DNA of 64,000 bases from Erythrobacteraceae bacterium WH01K (GCA_027941995.1 CP115966.1:1302001-1366000), one strand, 5' to 3'. Shown: positions 1-8,057, counted from the first letter of the stretch. Made by a program: numbers and translations. The notes: generated by a model not told the origin, from the sequence alone.

Positions 1-51
1 GCCGTACTGGTCCTAGACCGGTATGTGACGCCGCTGCTGGACACTGTATGA
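1..51 (+). CDS. ctaB: 3' end of heme O synthase (protoheme IX farnesyltransferase), partial
   Basis: Only the last 16 codons are inside the window; the reading frame ends AVLVLDRYVTPLLDTV at the TGA at 49-51. The hydrophobic stretch followed by DRYVTPLL looks like the end of the last membrane helix of a UbiA-type prenyltransferase. The next genes (a small CoxF-like protein and ctaG) are the usual followers of ctaB in this group, so CtaB is the most likely identity. It would farnesylate protoheme to heme O for the aa3 oxidase. The call depends mainly on gene order because so little sequence is visible. The stop overlaps the next start (ATGA). Confidence 0.55.
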   Translation, partial: AVLVLDRYVTPLLDTV

Positions 52-185
52 TGCCTTCCATGACACCTGAAGAACAAGCCGAACTGGAACGCCGCCGCAA
101 GTCGCGCAATGTCGCGCTCGGACTGCTGCTGCTGTTTTTCGTCGTCTTGTTCTACGCCATCACCATCGTCAGGATGGGCGACTGA
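48..185 (+). CDS. Small single-pass membrane protein, CoxF-like
   Basis: A 45-residue protein, too short for most gene finders. It starts at ATG 48, overlapping the previous stop, with further in-frame ATGs at 51 and 60, and ends at the TGA that overlaps the ctaG start (TGATG). The N-terminal half is charged (PEEQAELERRRKSRN) and the rest is one membrane helix (VALGLLLLFFVVLFYAITIV), so it should sit in the inner membrane with N-in orientation. Small proteins of this shape lie between ctaB and ctaG in many alphaproteobacterial oxidase operons and are called CoxF or hypothetical. Their exact job is not settled. Overlaps on both sides imply translational coupling and support a real gene. Confidence 0.75.
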   Translation: MMPSMTPEEQAELERRRKSRNVALGLLLLFFVVLFYAITIVRMGD

Positions 186-772
186 TGGCAAGCATCCCCG
201 TAGACGAGAATCGCAACGCCCGGACCGGCCTGATGGCGATCGGCCTGGCGTTGGCCATGCTCGGCCTCGGCTACGCCGCGGTACCGCTTTACGACCTCTT
301 CTGCCGGGTGACCGGTTTCGGCGGCACGACACAGGTGGCAAGCGAAGCCGACGCCGCGATTGCAGAACGGTTGGCCGCAAGTGCCGGGGCAAAGCCGATT
401 TCCATCCGGTTCGATGCCAGCACTGCGCGCGACGTGCCATGGGTCTTCCAGCCGGCGCAGGCGACCGACACGGTGCAGATCGGCGTGCGCGACATGGCAT
501 TCTATACCGCGAAGAACACGTCTTCCGTTCCGATTACCGGCACGGCGACCTTCAATGTCGAACCGGAACAGGCGGGCAAATACTTCAACAAGATTCAGTG
601 CTTCTGTTTCACGGAGCAGACACTGCAACCCGGGCAGGAAGTGCGGATGCCGGTTCTGTATTACGTCGATCCCGCCATTCTCGAGGACGAGAACGCGAAG
701 GGCGTGGAGCAGATCACGCTGAGCTACACCTTCCACAAGGCAATTCCGGGCGAGAGCGACGAAGAAAGCTGA
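185..772 (+). CDS. ctaG: Cytochrome c oxidase assembly protein CtaG/Cox11
   Basis: 195 residues. It delivers copper to the CuB site of oxidase subunit I on the periplasmic side of the inner membrane. An N-terminal helix (about residues 16-36, GLMAIGLALAMLGLGYAAV) anchors it, followed by the family motif VPLYDLFCRVTGFGG. The copper-binding CFCF motif is present with Cys139 and Cys141 (IQCFCFTEQ), preceded by YFNKIQ. The fold is the Cox11 immunoglobulin-like domain, and the length is normal. The start overlaps the stop of the CoxF-like gene, and ctaE follows 92 bases later. Identification is firm. Confidence 0.96.
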   Translation: MASIPVDENRNARTGLMAIGLALAMLGLGYAAVPLYDLFCRVTGFGGTTQVASEADAAIAERLAASAGAKPISIRFDASTARDVPWVFQPAQATDTVQIGVRDMAFYTAKNTSSVPITGTATFNVEPEQAGKYFNKIQCFCFTEQTLQPGQEVRMPVLYYVDPAILEDENAKGVEQITLSYTFHKAIPGESDEES

Positions 773-864
773 CACTTGCGGGCACCCGCCCTCTAGACCA
801 CCGCGCGTTGCCGTATTAGGGGCAGCCATACGAATTCAGGACTACCAAGCAGGATACGCGACCC

Positions 865-1686
865 ATGGCCGGTAACGTCAATCACGACTATCACATTCTC
901 GATCCCGACATCTGGCCGCTGGTCGGTGCGTTTTCGGGCCTGACCTTCACGTCCGGCATGGTTCTCTACATGCACGACATGGCGAACGCCTGGCTGGTTC
1001 TGGGGCTGGGCATCGCAGGTCTGATCGCAACGTTCTGGGGCTGGTTCTCGAAGGTCGTGAACGAGGCGCAGCGCGGCGACCACACGCCTGTCGTGCAGCT
1101 TCACATGCGTTACGGCATGATCCTGTTCATCGCGTCCGAAGTGATGTTCTTCGTCGGCTGGTTCTGGAGCTGGTTCGACTTCGCCCTCTTTCCGAGCGAG
1201 CTTTCCGAAGTCGTCGGCGGCGTCTGGCCGCCTGCCGCGATCGAGGAAGTCCTCAATCCGTTCGATCTCCCGCTGCTCAACACGCTGATCCTGCTGTGTT
1301 CGGGCACGACCGTGACCTGGGCCCACCACTCGCTGCTGAACGGCGACCGCGAAGGCCTGAAGAAAGGTCTGTGGGCAACGATCCTGCTGGGCGCGCTGTT
1401 CACCTTCGTCCAGGTGTACGAATATGGCGTCGCGCCGTTCGCTTTCGGCGGCAACACCTACAGCTCGGCGTTCTACATGGCGACCGGCTTCCACGGGTTC
1501 CACGTCCTGATCGGCACGATCTTCCTGATCGTCTGCCTTGCCCGTACGTACAAGGGCCACTTCACCCCGCGCCAGCACTTCGGTTTCGAAGCTGCGGCCT
1601 GGTACTGGCACTTCGTCGACGTCGTGTGGCTGTTCCTGTTCATCGTCGTCTATGTCTGGGGCGGCTGGGGCGCCGAATACCACTGA
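865..1686 (+). CDS. ctaE: Cytochrome c oxidase subunit III
   Basis: 273 residues, seven predicted membrane helices. It is the third core subunit of the aa3-type terminal oxidase; it binds no metals but stabilises proton uptake through subunit I. Family signatures include HDYHILDPDIWPL near the N-terminus, the conserved glutamate region FIASEVMFFVGWFWSWFD, WAHHSLL, and the C-terminal AAWYWHFVDVVWLFLF. The length fits alphaproteobacterial members. The start ATG at 865 is the only sensible one. The stop overlaps the start of the DUF983 gene (TGATG at 1684-1688), so the two are probably translated together. Confidence 0.97.
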   Translation: MAGNVNHDYHILDPDIWPLVGAFSGLTFTSGMVLYMHDMANAWLVLGLGIAGLIATFWGWFSKVVNEAQRGDHTPVVQLHMRYGMILFIASEVMFFVGWFWSWFDFALFPSELSEVVGGVWPPAAIEEVLNPFDLPLLNTLILLCSGTTVTWAHHSLLNGDREGLKKGLWATILLGALFTFVQVYEYGVAPFAFGGNTYSSAFYMATGFHGFHVLIGTIFLIVCLARTYKGHFTPRQHFGFEAAAWYWHFVDVVWLFLFIVVYVWGGWGAEYH

Positions 1687-2087
1687 TGGCAGTGAACGGT
1701 TCAGGCGGCTCGCCGGACCACGAAAAGGGGCAGCCCGCCATCTGGCAGGCTGCCCTTTTCGGTTTGTGTCCGCGTTGCGGGGAGCGCACGCTGTTTTGCG
1801 GGATCGTAAGATTTGCTGCGACCTGCCGCGCTTGCAGCCTTGATTTCGCCAAGTTCAATGTGGGCGACGGACCTGCCGCTTTCCTGATCCTGCTCGTCGG
1901 GGCTCTTGTGGTCGGGCTGGCCACGTGGATGGAGGTCGCCTTGGCACCGCCCGTGTGGATCCACGCGATTTTATGGCTGCCATTGATCACCGCCCTGACG
2001 CTTGGCGGTCTGAGACTGGCGAAGGGCGCTCTGATCGCGTCGGAATTCCGGCACGGCGCGCGCGAAGCACGGAGCAACCACCGGTGA
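1686..2087 (+). CDS. DUF983 family membrane protein with zinc-finger-like cysteines
   Basis: 133 residues. The N-terminal part carries CPRCG and CRAC cysteine pairs (LCPRCGERTLF and TCRACSLDF), which resemble a small zinc-ribbon. Two hydrophobic helices follow (FLILLVGALVVGLATWM and IHAILWLPLITALTLGGL). Family DUF983 is regularly encoded between ctaE and the SURF1 gene in alphaproteobacteria, hence a proposed but unproven role in oxidase assembly. I chose ATG 1686 because it overlaps the ctaE stop and puts the CPRCG motif about 30 residues in. The stop (2085-2087) overlaps the GTG start of the next gene. Confidence 0.88.
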   Translation: MAVNGSGGSPDHEKGQPAIWQAALFGLCPRCGERTLFCGIVRFAATCRACSLDFAKFNVGDGPAAFLILLVGALVVGLATWMEVALAPPVWIHAILWLPLITALTLGGLRLAKGALIASEFRHGAREARSNHR

Positions 2088-2707
2088 CGAAGAAGCTTCC
2101 CCTGATACCGACTATCATCGTCCTGGTCGCTGTGCTGGTCATGATCCGCCTGGGATTCTGGCAACTGGACCGCGCGGACGAGAAGGACGCGATGCTGGCC
2201 CGCTATGCCGGGGCCGGCGAAATTGCCGCGCCGGTCCAATACCCGCGTTCCGAAGACGCGGCAGAGCCCGTCCTCTATCGTCGCAGTTCGGTCGAATGCG
2301 AGCGGGTTGTCGAACGGCGCGCAACCGCCGGGACCAGCGAACGCGGCGCGAAGGGCTGGGCGCAGATTGCCCGGTGCGAACTGGCAGGTGGCGGCGAGAC
2401 GGAAATCGCGCTCGGATGGACCAGAGCGCCCGGCGGCCCGCAATGGACCGGCGGGCAGGTGACGGGCATTATAGCGCCGGGTCCGCGCCTTCTTGCCGAT
2501 CCGCCGCGAGCGGGACTTATCGCCCTCGCACCGCCCGACCCTGCCGATCTGCCCAACAACCATCTGGCCTATGCCGGCCAGTGGTTCTTCTTCGCCCTCA
2601 CGGCGGTCGTCATTTACTTCCTGGCGATCCGGCGCCGTCTTCGTGACGGGGATGGCGATGTTCGCACGGCGCTGAAGGTGGACGATCTCGGCCATGATGA
2701 AGACTAG
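2084..2707 (+). CDS. SURF1 family cytochrome oxidase assembly protein
   Basis: 207 residues from GTG 2084. SURF1 helps insert heme A into oxidase subunit I. The topology is typical: one helix near the N-terminus (about 7-24) followed by the signature RLGFWQLDRADEKDAMLARY, a periplasmic domain, and a second helix near the C-terminus (NNHLAYAGQWFFFALTAVV). The YAGQWF element is diagnostic of the family. It is somewhat shorter than the usual 230-250 residues. The start is set by a four-base overlap (GTGA) with DUF983. thrC starts only 40 bases downstream with no terminator between, so the transcripts may be continuous. Confidence 0.93.
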   Translation: MTKKLPLIPTIIVLVAVLVMIRLGFWQLDRADEKDAMLARYAGAGEIAAPVQYPRSEDAAEPVLYRRSSVECERVVERRATAGTSERGAKGWAQIARCELAGGGETEIALGWTRAPGGPQWTGGQVTGIIAPGPRLLADPPRAGLIALAPPDPADLPNNHLAYAGQWFFFALTAVVIYFLAIRRRLRDGDGDVRTALKVDDLGHDED

Positions 2708-2747
2708 CTTTCTTGTCGCAGCCGCAGGCCGCCGCTAGCACCCCGCC

Positions 2748-4148
2748 ATGCGCTATGTATCGACCCGCGGCTCCGCCCCCGTCCTCGACTTCGAAGAGGT
2801 GACCCTTGCCGGCCTTGCCAGCGATGGCGGACTGTACCTGCCGGAAGAATGGCCGCAATTCTCCGCTGCCGAAATCACGGCCATGCGCGGGCTCCCCTAC
2901 GCCGAAGTCGCTGCCCGGGTGATGGAGCCCTTTATCGGCGATTCGCTCACCCACGAAAGGCTGCGCGAACTGACCGCGCAGGCCTATGGCCGCTTCTCGC
3001 ACAAGGCCGTGGTTCCGCTGGTGCAGATGGACCAGCAGCACTGGCTGATGGAACTGTTCCATGGACCGACCCTGGCGTTCAAGGACGTTGCCCTGCAAAT
3101 GCTGGGCCTGCTGTTCGAGGAATTCCTGTCCCGCCGCGGGGAGAAGCTGACCCTGGTCGGCGCGACCAGCGGCGATACGGGGAGCGCAGCCATCGACGCC
3201 GTCGCTGGGCGTGACGGGGTGGAGATCTTCATGCTCCATCCCGAAGGCCGCATCAGCGACGTGCAGCGCCGCCAGATGACAACCGTGCTTGCGCCCAATG
3301 TCTACAACATCGCGATTTCCGGCAGTTTCGACGACGGCCAGGCCGCGGTAAAGCGCATGTTCGGCGATGACGCGCTGAAGGGCACGCTGCGGCTCGGCGC
3401 GGTCAATTCGATCAACTGGGCGCGGCTTCTGGCGCAGGTCGTTTATTACTTCACCAGCGCCCTGCAGCTCGGCACGCCGGACCGACCGGTCGCCTTCAGC
3501 GTTCCCACCGGTAATTTCGGCGATGTGTTCGCAGGATATGTCGCAGCGAAAATGGGCCTGCCGGTCGCGAAACTGGTGGTGGCGACCAATGTGAACGATA
3601 TCCTCCACCGCGCGCTCTCGGCAGGGGATTATTCCGCTGGCGAAGTCACCCCGACTGCAGCGCCGAGCATGGACATACAGGTCAGCTCCAATTTCGAGCG
3701 GTTGCTGTTCGATTGCGGCGGGCGCGACGGAGCTGCACTGGCCACGCAGATGGCAGGGTTCGAGACAAGCCGCGCCATGATGCTGACCGACCTTCAGCAG
3801 AGCAGTGCTGCGGAACTCTTCACCAGCATAAGGGTCGATCAGGACGCCATGGCGCAGACCATGCGGCGCGCCCATCAATATTGCGGACAGGTCATCGACC
3901 CGCACACGGCCATCGGTTTCGACGCCGCGATGAAGGCCGATGTGCCGTCCGACGTCCAGGTGGTCACGCTGGCAACGGCGCATCCGGCGAAATTCCGCGA
4001 TGCGGTGGAGCGGGCAACGGGAACGCGGCCAGCGCTCCCGGTCCGGATGGGCGACCTTTTCTCGCGCGAGGAACGGTGTGTATCCCTGCCGGGGGATTAC
4101 GAAGCCCTGACCGCTTACATCCTCGAACACGCCAGCCCGAGCGCCTGA
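2748..4148 (+). CDS. thrC: Threonine synthase
   Basis: 466 residues. It converts O-phosphohomoserine to threonine using pyridoxal phosphate. The N-terminal motif YVSTRG, the PLP lysine in GPTLAFKDVALQ (Lys112), the phosphate-binding GATSGDTGSAA, and later SVPTGNFGDVFAGY are all present. The length suits the longer, proteobacterial and yeast type of ThrC. It sits directly behind the oxidase assembly genes, an order recurrent in sphingomonads. The stop TGA overlaps the start of the next gene by one base (TGATG), so the methyltransferase is translationally coupled. Confidence 0.97.
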   Translation: MRYVSTRGSAPVLDFEEVTLAGLASDGGLYLPEEWPQFSAAEITAMRGLPYAEVAARVMEPFIGDSLTHERLRELTAQAYGRFSHKAVVPLVQMDQQHWLMELFHGPTLAFKDVALQMLGLLFEEFLSRRGEKLTLVGATSGDTGSAAIDAVAGRDGVEIFMLHPEGRISDVQRRQMTTVLAPNVYNIAISGSFDDGQAAVKRMFGDDALKGTLRLGAVNSINWARLLAQVVYYFTSALQLGTPDRPVAFSVPTGNFGDVFAGYVAAKMGLPVAKLVVATNVNDILHRALSAGDYSAGEVTPTAAPSMDIQVSSNFERLLFDCGGRDGAALATQMAGFETSRAMMLTDLQQSSAAELFTSIRVDQDAMAQTMRRAHQYCGQVIDPHTAIGFDAAMKADVPSDVQVVTLATAHPAKFRDAVERATGTRPALPVRMGDLFSREERCVSLPGDYEALTAYILEHASPSA

Positions 4149-5050
4149 TGGCTCAGCTCGTCGAACAACCCGTCGTCATGGCGGGCGAGGGGTGGGATGA
4201 CTACACCCTTGTCGATAGCGGCGAGGGCCGCAAGCTGGAGCAGTTCGGGCCTTACCGCTTCATCCGTCCGGAACCGCAGGCGATGTGGTCGTCCCGGTTC
4301 GATCAGAATGGAAAGGACTGGCACGCCGACGGCGAATTCATCCCCGGCGCGGACGAAGATGGCGGCGGGCGCTGGCAACTTTCACCCGATGTGCCGGAGG
4401 AAGGCTGGCCGCTGGCATGGCGCGAAACTCGCTTCACAGCTCACAATACGCCGTTCCGCCATCTCGGCTTCTTTCCCGACATGGCCCCCGTCTGGGACTG
4501 GATGCGTTCGGAACTGGCGGGAACGCGCGATGCCAGCACGATGAACCTGTTCGGCTATACCGGGGTGGGCACGCAGGCACTGAGCGATCGCGGCCCGGTG
4601 ACCCATGTCGACGCATCGAAGAAATCGGTCGCGCAGGCACGCGAGAATGCCGCACTGGCGGGAATGGACGATCGCCCGATCCGCTGGCTAGTGGACGACG
4701 CCGCCAAATTCGCCGCACGCGAGGTGAGGCGCGGCAAGAGGTATGACGGCATCATTCTCGATCCGCCGAAGTTCGGGCGCGGTCCGAAGAACGAGACCTG
4801 GCGTATCGAGGAAGGGCTCGCCCCGCTGGTCCGCGATTGCCGTGCTCTGCTGGACGGTGACAGCCGCTTCCTGTTCCTGACCGTCTATGCCGTGCGGATG
4901 AGCAGCCTCTCGCTCGGCGGATTGCTGGCGGACATTTTCGCCGATCTGCCTGGCAGTATCGAACATGGCGACTTGGCCGTACGCGAAACGGGCGAGGGCG
5001 GACGGTTGCTGCCCACGGCAATCTTCGCGCGCTGGTCGAATCCGCGCTAG
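4148..5050 (+). CDS. Class I SAM-dependent methyltransferase, RlmI-like (rRNA cytosine-C5 type)
   Basis: 300 residues. The C-terminal Rossmann methyltransferase domain shows motif I (NLFGYTGVGTQALS), an acidic residue after strand 2 (VTHVDASKKSV), and motif IV DPPKFGRGPKNE. This DPPKF form is typical of the RlmI/RlmK-type 23S rRNA methyltransferases, which modify RNA bases. The protein lacks a visible N-terminal PUA domain; instead about 100 residues of unknown type precede the catalytic part. So the exact target is uncertain. The start overlaps the thrC stop; folB starts 11 bases after its end, within an operon-like run. Confidence 0.85.
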   Translation: MAQLVEQPVVMAGEGWDDYTLVDSGEGRKLEQFGPYRFIRPEPQAMWSSRFDQNGKDWHADGEFIPGADEDGGGRWQLSPDVPEEGWPLAWRETRFTAHNTPFRHLGFFPDMAPVWDWMRSELAGTRDASTMNLFGYTGVGTQALSDRGPVTHVDASKKSVAQARENAALAGMDDRPIRWLVDDAAKFAAREVRRGKRYDGIILDPPKFGRGPKNETWRIEEGLAPLVRDCRALLDGDSRFLFLTVYAVRMSSLSLGGLLADIFADLPGSIEHGDLAVRETGEGGRLLPTAIFARWSNPR

Positions 5051-5061
5051 ACAGGCGCCCG

Positions 5062-5433
5062 ATGGCCGATTCGCTGACCCTTCGCTTTGCCGACATCGAA
5101 ACCGATGTCCTGACCGGTATCTACTCGGAAGAGACCGGCAAGCCCCAGCCCCTGCGCATCACGATAGAGGTCGGGTACAAGGTTGCCGACAGGTACGAAC
5201 CGGATACGCCGCTCGATGCCAGCAAGAATTACATGGACCTGAAATTCGCCGCCACCGAGGCCCTGCCCGAAGGGGTGCATTTCAAGCTTATCGAATCTGT
5301 CGCGGACCATATCTGCGACACGCTGTTCGCGCAGGACGAGAACGTGCTGAGCGTAACTGTCCATATCGTGAAGCTGGCCATCGCCGTGGGCGCGGAAAAG
5401 ATCGGTATCACCCTGTCCCGCGAACGCCGATGA
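5062..5433 (+). CDS. folB: Dihydroneopterin aldolase
   Basis: 123 residues, normal for the family. FolB cleaves 7,8-dihydroneopterin to 6-hydroxymethyl-dihydropterin and glycolaldehyde in folate synthesis. Visible features are the first-strand region FADIETDVLTGIYSEET, the DYxxL-type element KNYMDLKF, the conserved glutamate in HFKLIESVADHICDTLF, and the final strand VHIVKLAIAVGAEKIGITL. The ending is the usual one for FolB. The stop overlaps the next start (ATGA), tying it to the unusual SDR-like fragment downstream. Whether this FolB also has epimerase activity cannot be told. Confidence 0.93.
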   Translation: MADSLTLRFADIETDVLTGIYSEETGKPQPLRITIEVGYKVADRYEPDTPLDASKNYMDLKFAATEALPEGVHFKLIESVADHICDTLFAQDENVLSVTVHIVKLAIAVGAEKIGITLSRERR

Positions 5434-5807
5434 CAGGCGCTGTGTCGGGCTTGAGGCAGGCCGTTATCGAAACCGGTCCGCTCGCGCCGGGGGCGTTGGA
5501 AGCGGCTGCCACTTTCTACGAACGGTTCTCCGGCGCGGTCGCCCATGCCATTGCCGATGGTGCGGCCAGCGTCGTTCTGATCCTGCCGACAGGGCCTTAC
5601 GATCACGCCGACTGGAGACGTGCAGCAGCGCGCGACATGGCACGGCTTCATGCCCCTGTCCGGGTCAATGTGATCGGAGGCGACGATCCCCGCGCAAGGG
5701 CGGCGACGACCGAATATCTCGCCATGGCCGAGGCTGTCACGGGACAGTATCTCCCGCTGGAAGCAGGCGGCAGTGAGATCACACTCGAGCAAGGAGAAGG
5801 CTCGTGA
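5430..5807 (+). CDS. Short Rossmann-like protein, degenerate SDR C-terminal half
   Basis: 125 residues, not recognised as a characterised enzyme. The second half reads like the end of a short-chain dehydrogenase: ARDMARLHAPVRVNVIG resembles the usual LAxEYAPxIRVNAIxPG, and AVTGQYLPLEAGG resembles AVTGQxxxVDGG. The N-terminal dinucleotide motif (TGxxxGxG) and the catalytic YxxxK are absent, so oxidoreductase activity is unlikely. Its start overlaps the folB stop and its stop overlaps the moaA GTG, so the frame is held intact in a coupled operon. FolM-type SDRs often neighbour folB, so this may be a remnant that took on another role. That is inference. Confidence 0.7.
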   Translation: MTGAVSGLRQAVIETGPLAPGALEAAATFYERFSGAVAHAIADGAASVVLILPTGPYDHADWRRAAARDMARLHAPVRVNVIGGDDPRARAATTEYLAMAEAVTGQYLPLEAGGSEITLEQGEGS

Positions 5808-6805
5808 GCAACGGTCGAGACCTGGTCGATGGTTTCGGGCGCCGGATCACCTATCTGCGTCTTTCCATCACGGATCGCTGCGACCTGCGCTGCACCTATT
5901 GCATGCCGGAGCGGATGACCTTCCTGCCGCGCAAGGAGGTCCTGGACCTCGAGGAGCTTTACGCGCTGGCCCGGGGTTTCATGGATCGCGGCGTGCGCAA
6001 GATACGCCTGACCGGCGGAGAACCCCTCGTGCGCCGTGACGCGATCGATCTCGTCCGCGCGCTTGGCCGCCATGTCGGCGACGGGCTGGACGAATTGACG
6101 ATGACCACGAACGGCACGCAGCTGGCGACCCACGCGGCTGCCTTGCGCGATGCCGGGGTGGCGCGGATCAACGTCTCGCTCGACACGCTGGACCGGGAGA
6201 CGTTCAGGACGCTTTCCCGGCGCGACGCATTGCCGCAAGTGCTGGAGGGCATAGCGGCGGCGAAGGCTGCCGGCATCGCGGTCAAGATCAATACGGTCGC
6301 GCTGAAGGGGGTGAACGAGCAGGAAATTCCCTCCCTCGTCGAATGGGCGCATGGCGAGGGGCACGGCATGACGCTTATCGAGACCATGCCGCTGGGCGTG
6401 GTGGACGAGGACCGCAGCGACCGTTTCCTGCCCCTGTCCGGGGTGCGCCGTGAACTGGAGCGGCGCTGGACGCTGAAACCCTCGGACCACCGCACCGGCG
6501 GCCCGTCGCGCTATGTCCGGGTGGAGGAAACCGGCGGACTGCTCGGCCTGATAACCCCACTGACCGAGAATTTCTGCGCCGGGTGCAACCGCATCCGTGT
6601 CACCACGACCGGGCAGCTGTTTCCCTGCCTCGGCGGCGGAGAACGTGTCGATCTGCGCGCTGCCCTCCGGTCGGAGACACCACGGGAAAACCTTGAGGTC
6701 GCACTGGACGAGGCCATGGCGATCAAGCCCGAGCGACATCATTTCCGTATTGGTGTGGGCGAAGCGCCTGCGCTGGACCGTCACATGTCGATGACCGGGG
6801 GCTGA
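5804..6805 (+). CDS. moaA: GTP 3',8-cyclase (molybdenum cofactor biosynthesis protein A)
   Basis: 333 residues from GTG 5804. This radical-SAM enzyme makes the first molybdopterin intermediate from GTP. The N-terminal cluster cysteines are Cys26, Cys30 and Cys33 (RCDLRCTYCMPE). The SAM-binding GGE is in IRLTGGEPLVRRD. The second cluster is in NFCAGCNRIRVT with a third cysteine in LFPCLGG. The protein ends in SMTGG, the conserved GG tail that reaches the active site. The start overlaps the SDR-like fragment (GTGA), and moaD begins two bases after the stop. It is the first gene of a moaA-moaD-moaE group; moaC is not in the window. Confidence 0.97.
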   Translation: MSNGRDLVDGFGRRITYLRLSITDRCDLRCTYCMPERMTFLPRKEVLDLEELYALARGFMDRGVRKIRLTGGEPLVRRDAIDLVRALGRHVGDGLDELTMTTNGTQLATHAAALRDAGVARINVSLDTLDRETFRTLSRRDALPQVLEGIAAAKAAGIAVKINTVALKGVNEQEIPSLVEWAHGEGHGMTLIETMPLGVVDEDRSDRFLPLSGVRRELERRWTLKPSDHRTGGPSRYVRVEETGGLLGLITPLTENFCAGCNRIRVTTTGQLFPCLGGGERVDLRAALRSETPRENLEVALDEAMAIKPERHHFRIGVGEAPALDRHMSMTGG

Positions 6806-6807
6806 AG

Positions 6808-7047
6808 ATGGTTCGCGTGCTTTTCCTGGGGCCGCTGGCCGATCTCGAAGGGGCGGAGGAACGCGTTTTCGAAGCCCCGCTCGATTGGGCCGGATTGCTG
6901 GCGCAGGTATCGTCCCGAGTGGCCGAGCAATTGCAGGATAGCCGCGTCCACGTGGCGTGCCGCGGCAGCGTGCTTTCCGACAAGACCGGTCTCGATGCCA
7001 AAGAAGGCGACGAGGTCGCGCTGCTTCCACCGGTCAGCGGTGGCTAG
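6808..7047 (+). CDS. moaD: Molybdopterin synthase sulfur carrier subunit
   Basis: 79 residues with a ubiquitin-like layout and the essential C-terminal Gly-Gly (LLPPVSGG). The terminal glycine is adenylated and thiocarboxylated, then donates sulfur to precursor Z in a complex with MoaE. The start VRVLFLGPLADL fits the first beta strand, and GDEVALLPPVSGG fits the last. It lies two bases behind moaA and overlaps the moaE start by eight bases, so stoichiometric production with MoaE is likely. Confidence 0.94.
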   Translation: MVRVLFLGPLADLEGAEERVFEAPLDWAGLLAQVSSRVAEQLQDSRVHVACRGSVLSDKTGLDAKEGDEVALLPPVSGG

Positions 7048-7528
7048 GCTGCAGATAGCGACGCCCGCCGATGTGCGCGTGTGGGAAAGCGGCTTCTCCG
7101 TGGGGGAGGCGCTGGCTGCATTCAACGCTGCCCATCCGGCGTCGGGCGGTCTGACCAGCTTTACCGGCAAGGTCAGGCCGGACGGCGATGTGAAGGCCTT
7201 GGAACTGACCCATTACGAGCCGCTGACCCTGCCCGGTATGGACGCCATAGCGGAAGAAGCGATACGGCGCTGGGATCTCGACGGGGTGCTGGCTTGGCAC
7301 CGTGTCGGCATGCTTCGTCCCGGACAGGCGATCGTGCTGGTCGCGGCGGCGGCGCGTCATCGCCGCGCAGCGTTCGAGGCGGCCGATTTCGTAATGGATC
7401 ACCTGAAAACCGCCGCGTGGTTCTGGAAGCGGGAGCGCCGTGGAGGCGGCGACGATGGTGCATGGCATTGGATCACCCCGCGCCAATCGGACCATTCCGA
7501 CAGGGAACGCTGGCAGCGGGCGGAATAA
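7040..7528 (+). CDS. moaE: Molybdopterin synthase catalytic subunit
   Basis: 162 residues from GTG 7040. MoaE adds two sulfurs from MoaD to precursor Z to form molybdopterin. Recognisable parts are SFTGKVRPDG (usual FVGxVR), the LTHYEPLTLPGMD element, a WHRVGMLRPGQAIVLVA core, and the catalytic-lysine segment DHLKTAAWFWKRE. The GTG start gives an eight-base overlap with moaD and a suitable N-terminus; no ATG gives a better one. No clear terminator follows. The next feature is an FNR-type box 11 bases downstream. Confidence 0.93.
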   Translation: MARLQIATPADVRVWESGFSVGEALAAFNAAHPASGGLTSFTGKVRPDGDVKALELTHYEPLTLPGMDAIAEEAIRRWDLDGVLAWHRVGMLRPGQAIVLVAAAARHRRAAFEAADFVMDHLKTAAWFWKRERRGGGDDGAWHWITPRQSDHSDRERWQRAE

Positions 7529-7538
7529 TCTTCGCAGT

Positions 7539-7552
7539 TTGACCTGCGTCAA
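7539..7552. promoter_or_regulatory. FNR/CRP-type binding site (TTGAC-N4-GTCAA)
   Basis: TTGACCTGCGTCAA is a perfect palindrome in its five-base arms with the four-base spacer of FNR, FnrL and FixK boxes (consensus TTGAY-N4-RTCAA). It is centred about 64 bases upstream of the membrane-protein ATG at 7610, compatible with control of a promoter in between. An FNR-like gene with the matching recognition helix lies just beyond that target gene. Binding is inferred, not shown. Confidence 0.72.
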
Positions 7553-7596
7553 AGCGCGCCGACGCGTGTCGGTGCACAAGGTCCTCCGACACAAAT

Positions 7597-7601
7597 GGAG
7601 G
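7597..7601 (+). promoter_or_regulatory. Ribosome binding site that decides the start at 7610
   Basis: GGAGG lies eight bases before ATG 7610. The alternative in-frame ATG at 7595 is itself part of this Shine-Dalgarno sequence (AAATGGAGG), so the shorter protein beginning MSDLLAR is the better choice. Confidence 0.7.
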
Positions 7602-7609
7602 ATTTCACG

Positions 7610-8047
7610 ATGTCCGATCTTCTCGCCCGCGACGTGCTCGCCGCCAATGCCATCGTTCACGAGACCCTGCCTTTGCGGCGGGAAAAGCCGCATGAAGTCG
7701 ACCGCACCTTCGAAATGCCGAAGGCCCTCTACGGTGTGACCGTGGCGCTCTATCTCGGATTTCTCGGAATAATGGCAGTGGGCATGCGTTCGCCCGGCCT
7801 CATCATCCCGATGGCGATCTTCGCCCTGTTCATCGTGGCCGGGTTCGGCGTCCCGGCACTGTGGGCGCGGCTGGACCCGCCGACCGACGCCAGACCGCTG
7901 AGCATGGCGGCCTTTCGCAGCCAAGGTATCATGACCCATACCGGACCGCTAAAATCGCGGGATGCAGCGATCCAGATGCTGATGCTGCCCGTCCTGATCG
8001 TCTTCTGGGGCCTCGCCTGCGTGACGATTGCAGCGATCGTGGCCTGA
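7610..8047 (+). CDS. Two-helix membrane protein of unknown function, likely FNR-regulated
   Basis: 145 residues, family not recognised. About 48 soluble residues, rich in charge, precede a hydrophobic hairpin (about residues 50-90, GVTVALYLGFLGIMAVG and IIPMAIFALFIVAGFGV). A third helix sits at the C-terminus (MLPVLIVFWGLACVTIAAIVA). No metal or heme motif is obvious. The start at 7610 is set by the GGAGG eight bases upstream. An FNR-type box is centred about 64 bases before the ATG, which suggests oxygen-dependent expression. The gene converges on the FNR-like regulator gene with a 10-base gap. A role in low-oxygen physiology is inferred from that context only. Confidence 0.82.
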   Translation: MSDLLARDVLAANAIVHETLPLRREKPHEVDRTFEMPKALYGVTVALYLGFLGIMAVGMRSPGLIIPMAIFALFIVAGFGVPALWARLDPPTDARPLSMAAFRSQGIMTHTGPLKSRDAAIQMLMLPVLIVFWGLACVTIAAIVA

Positions 8048-8057
8048 CAGGCAGCCG

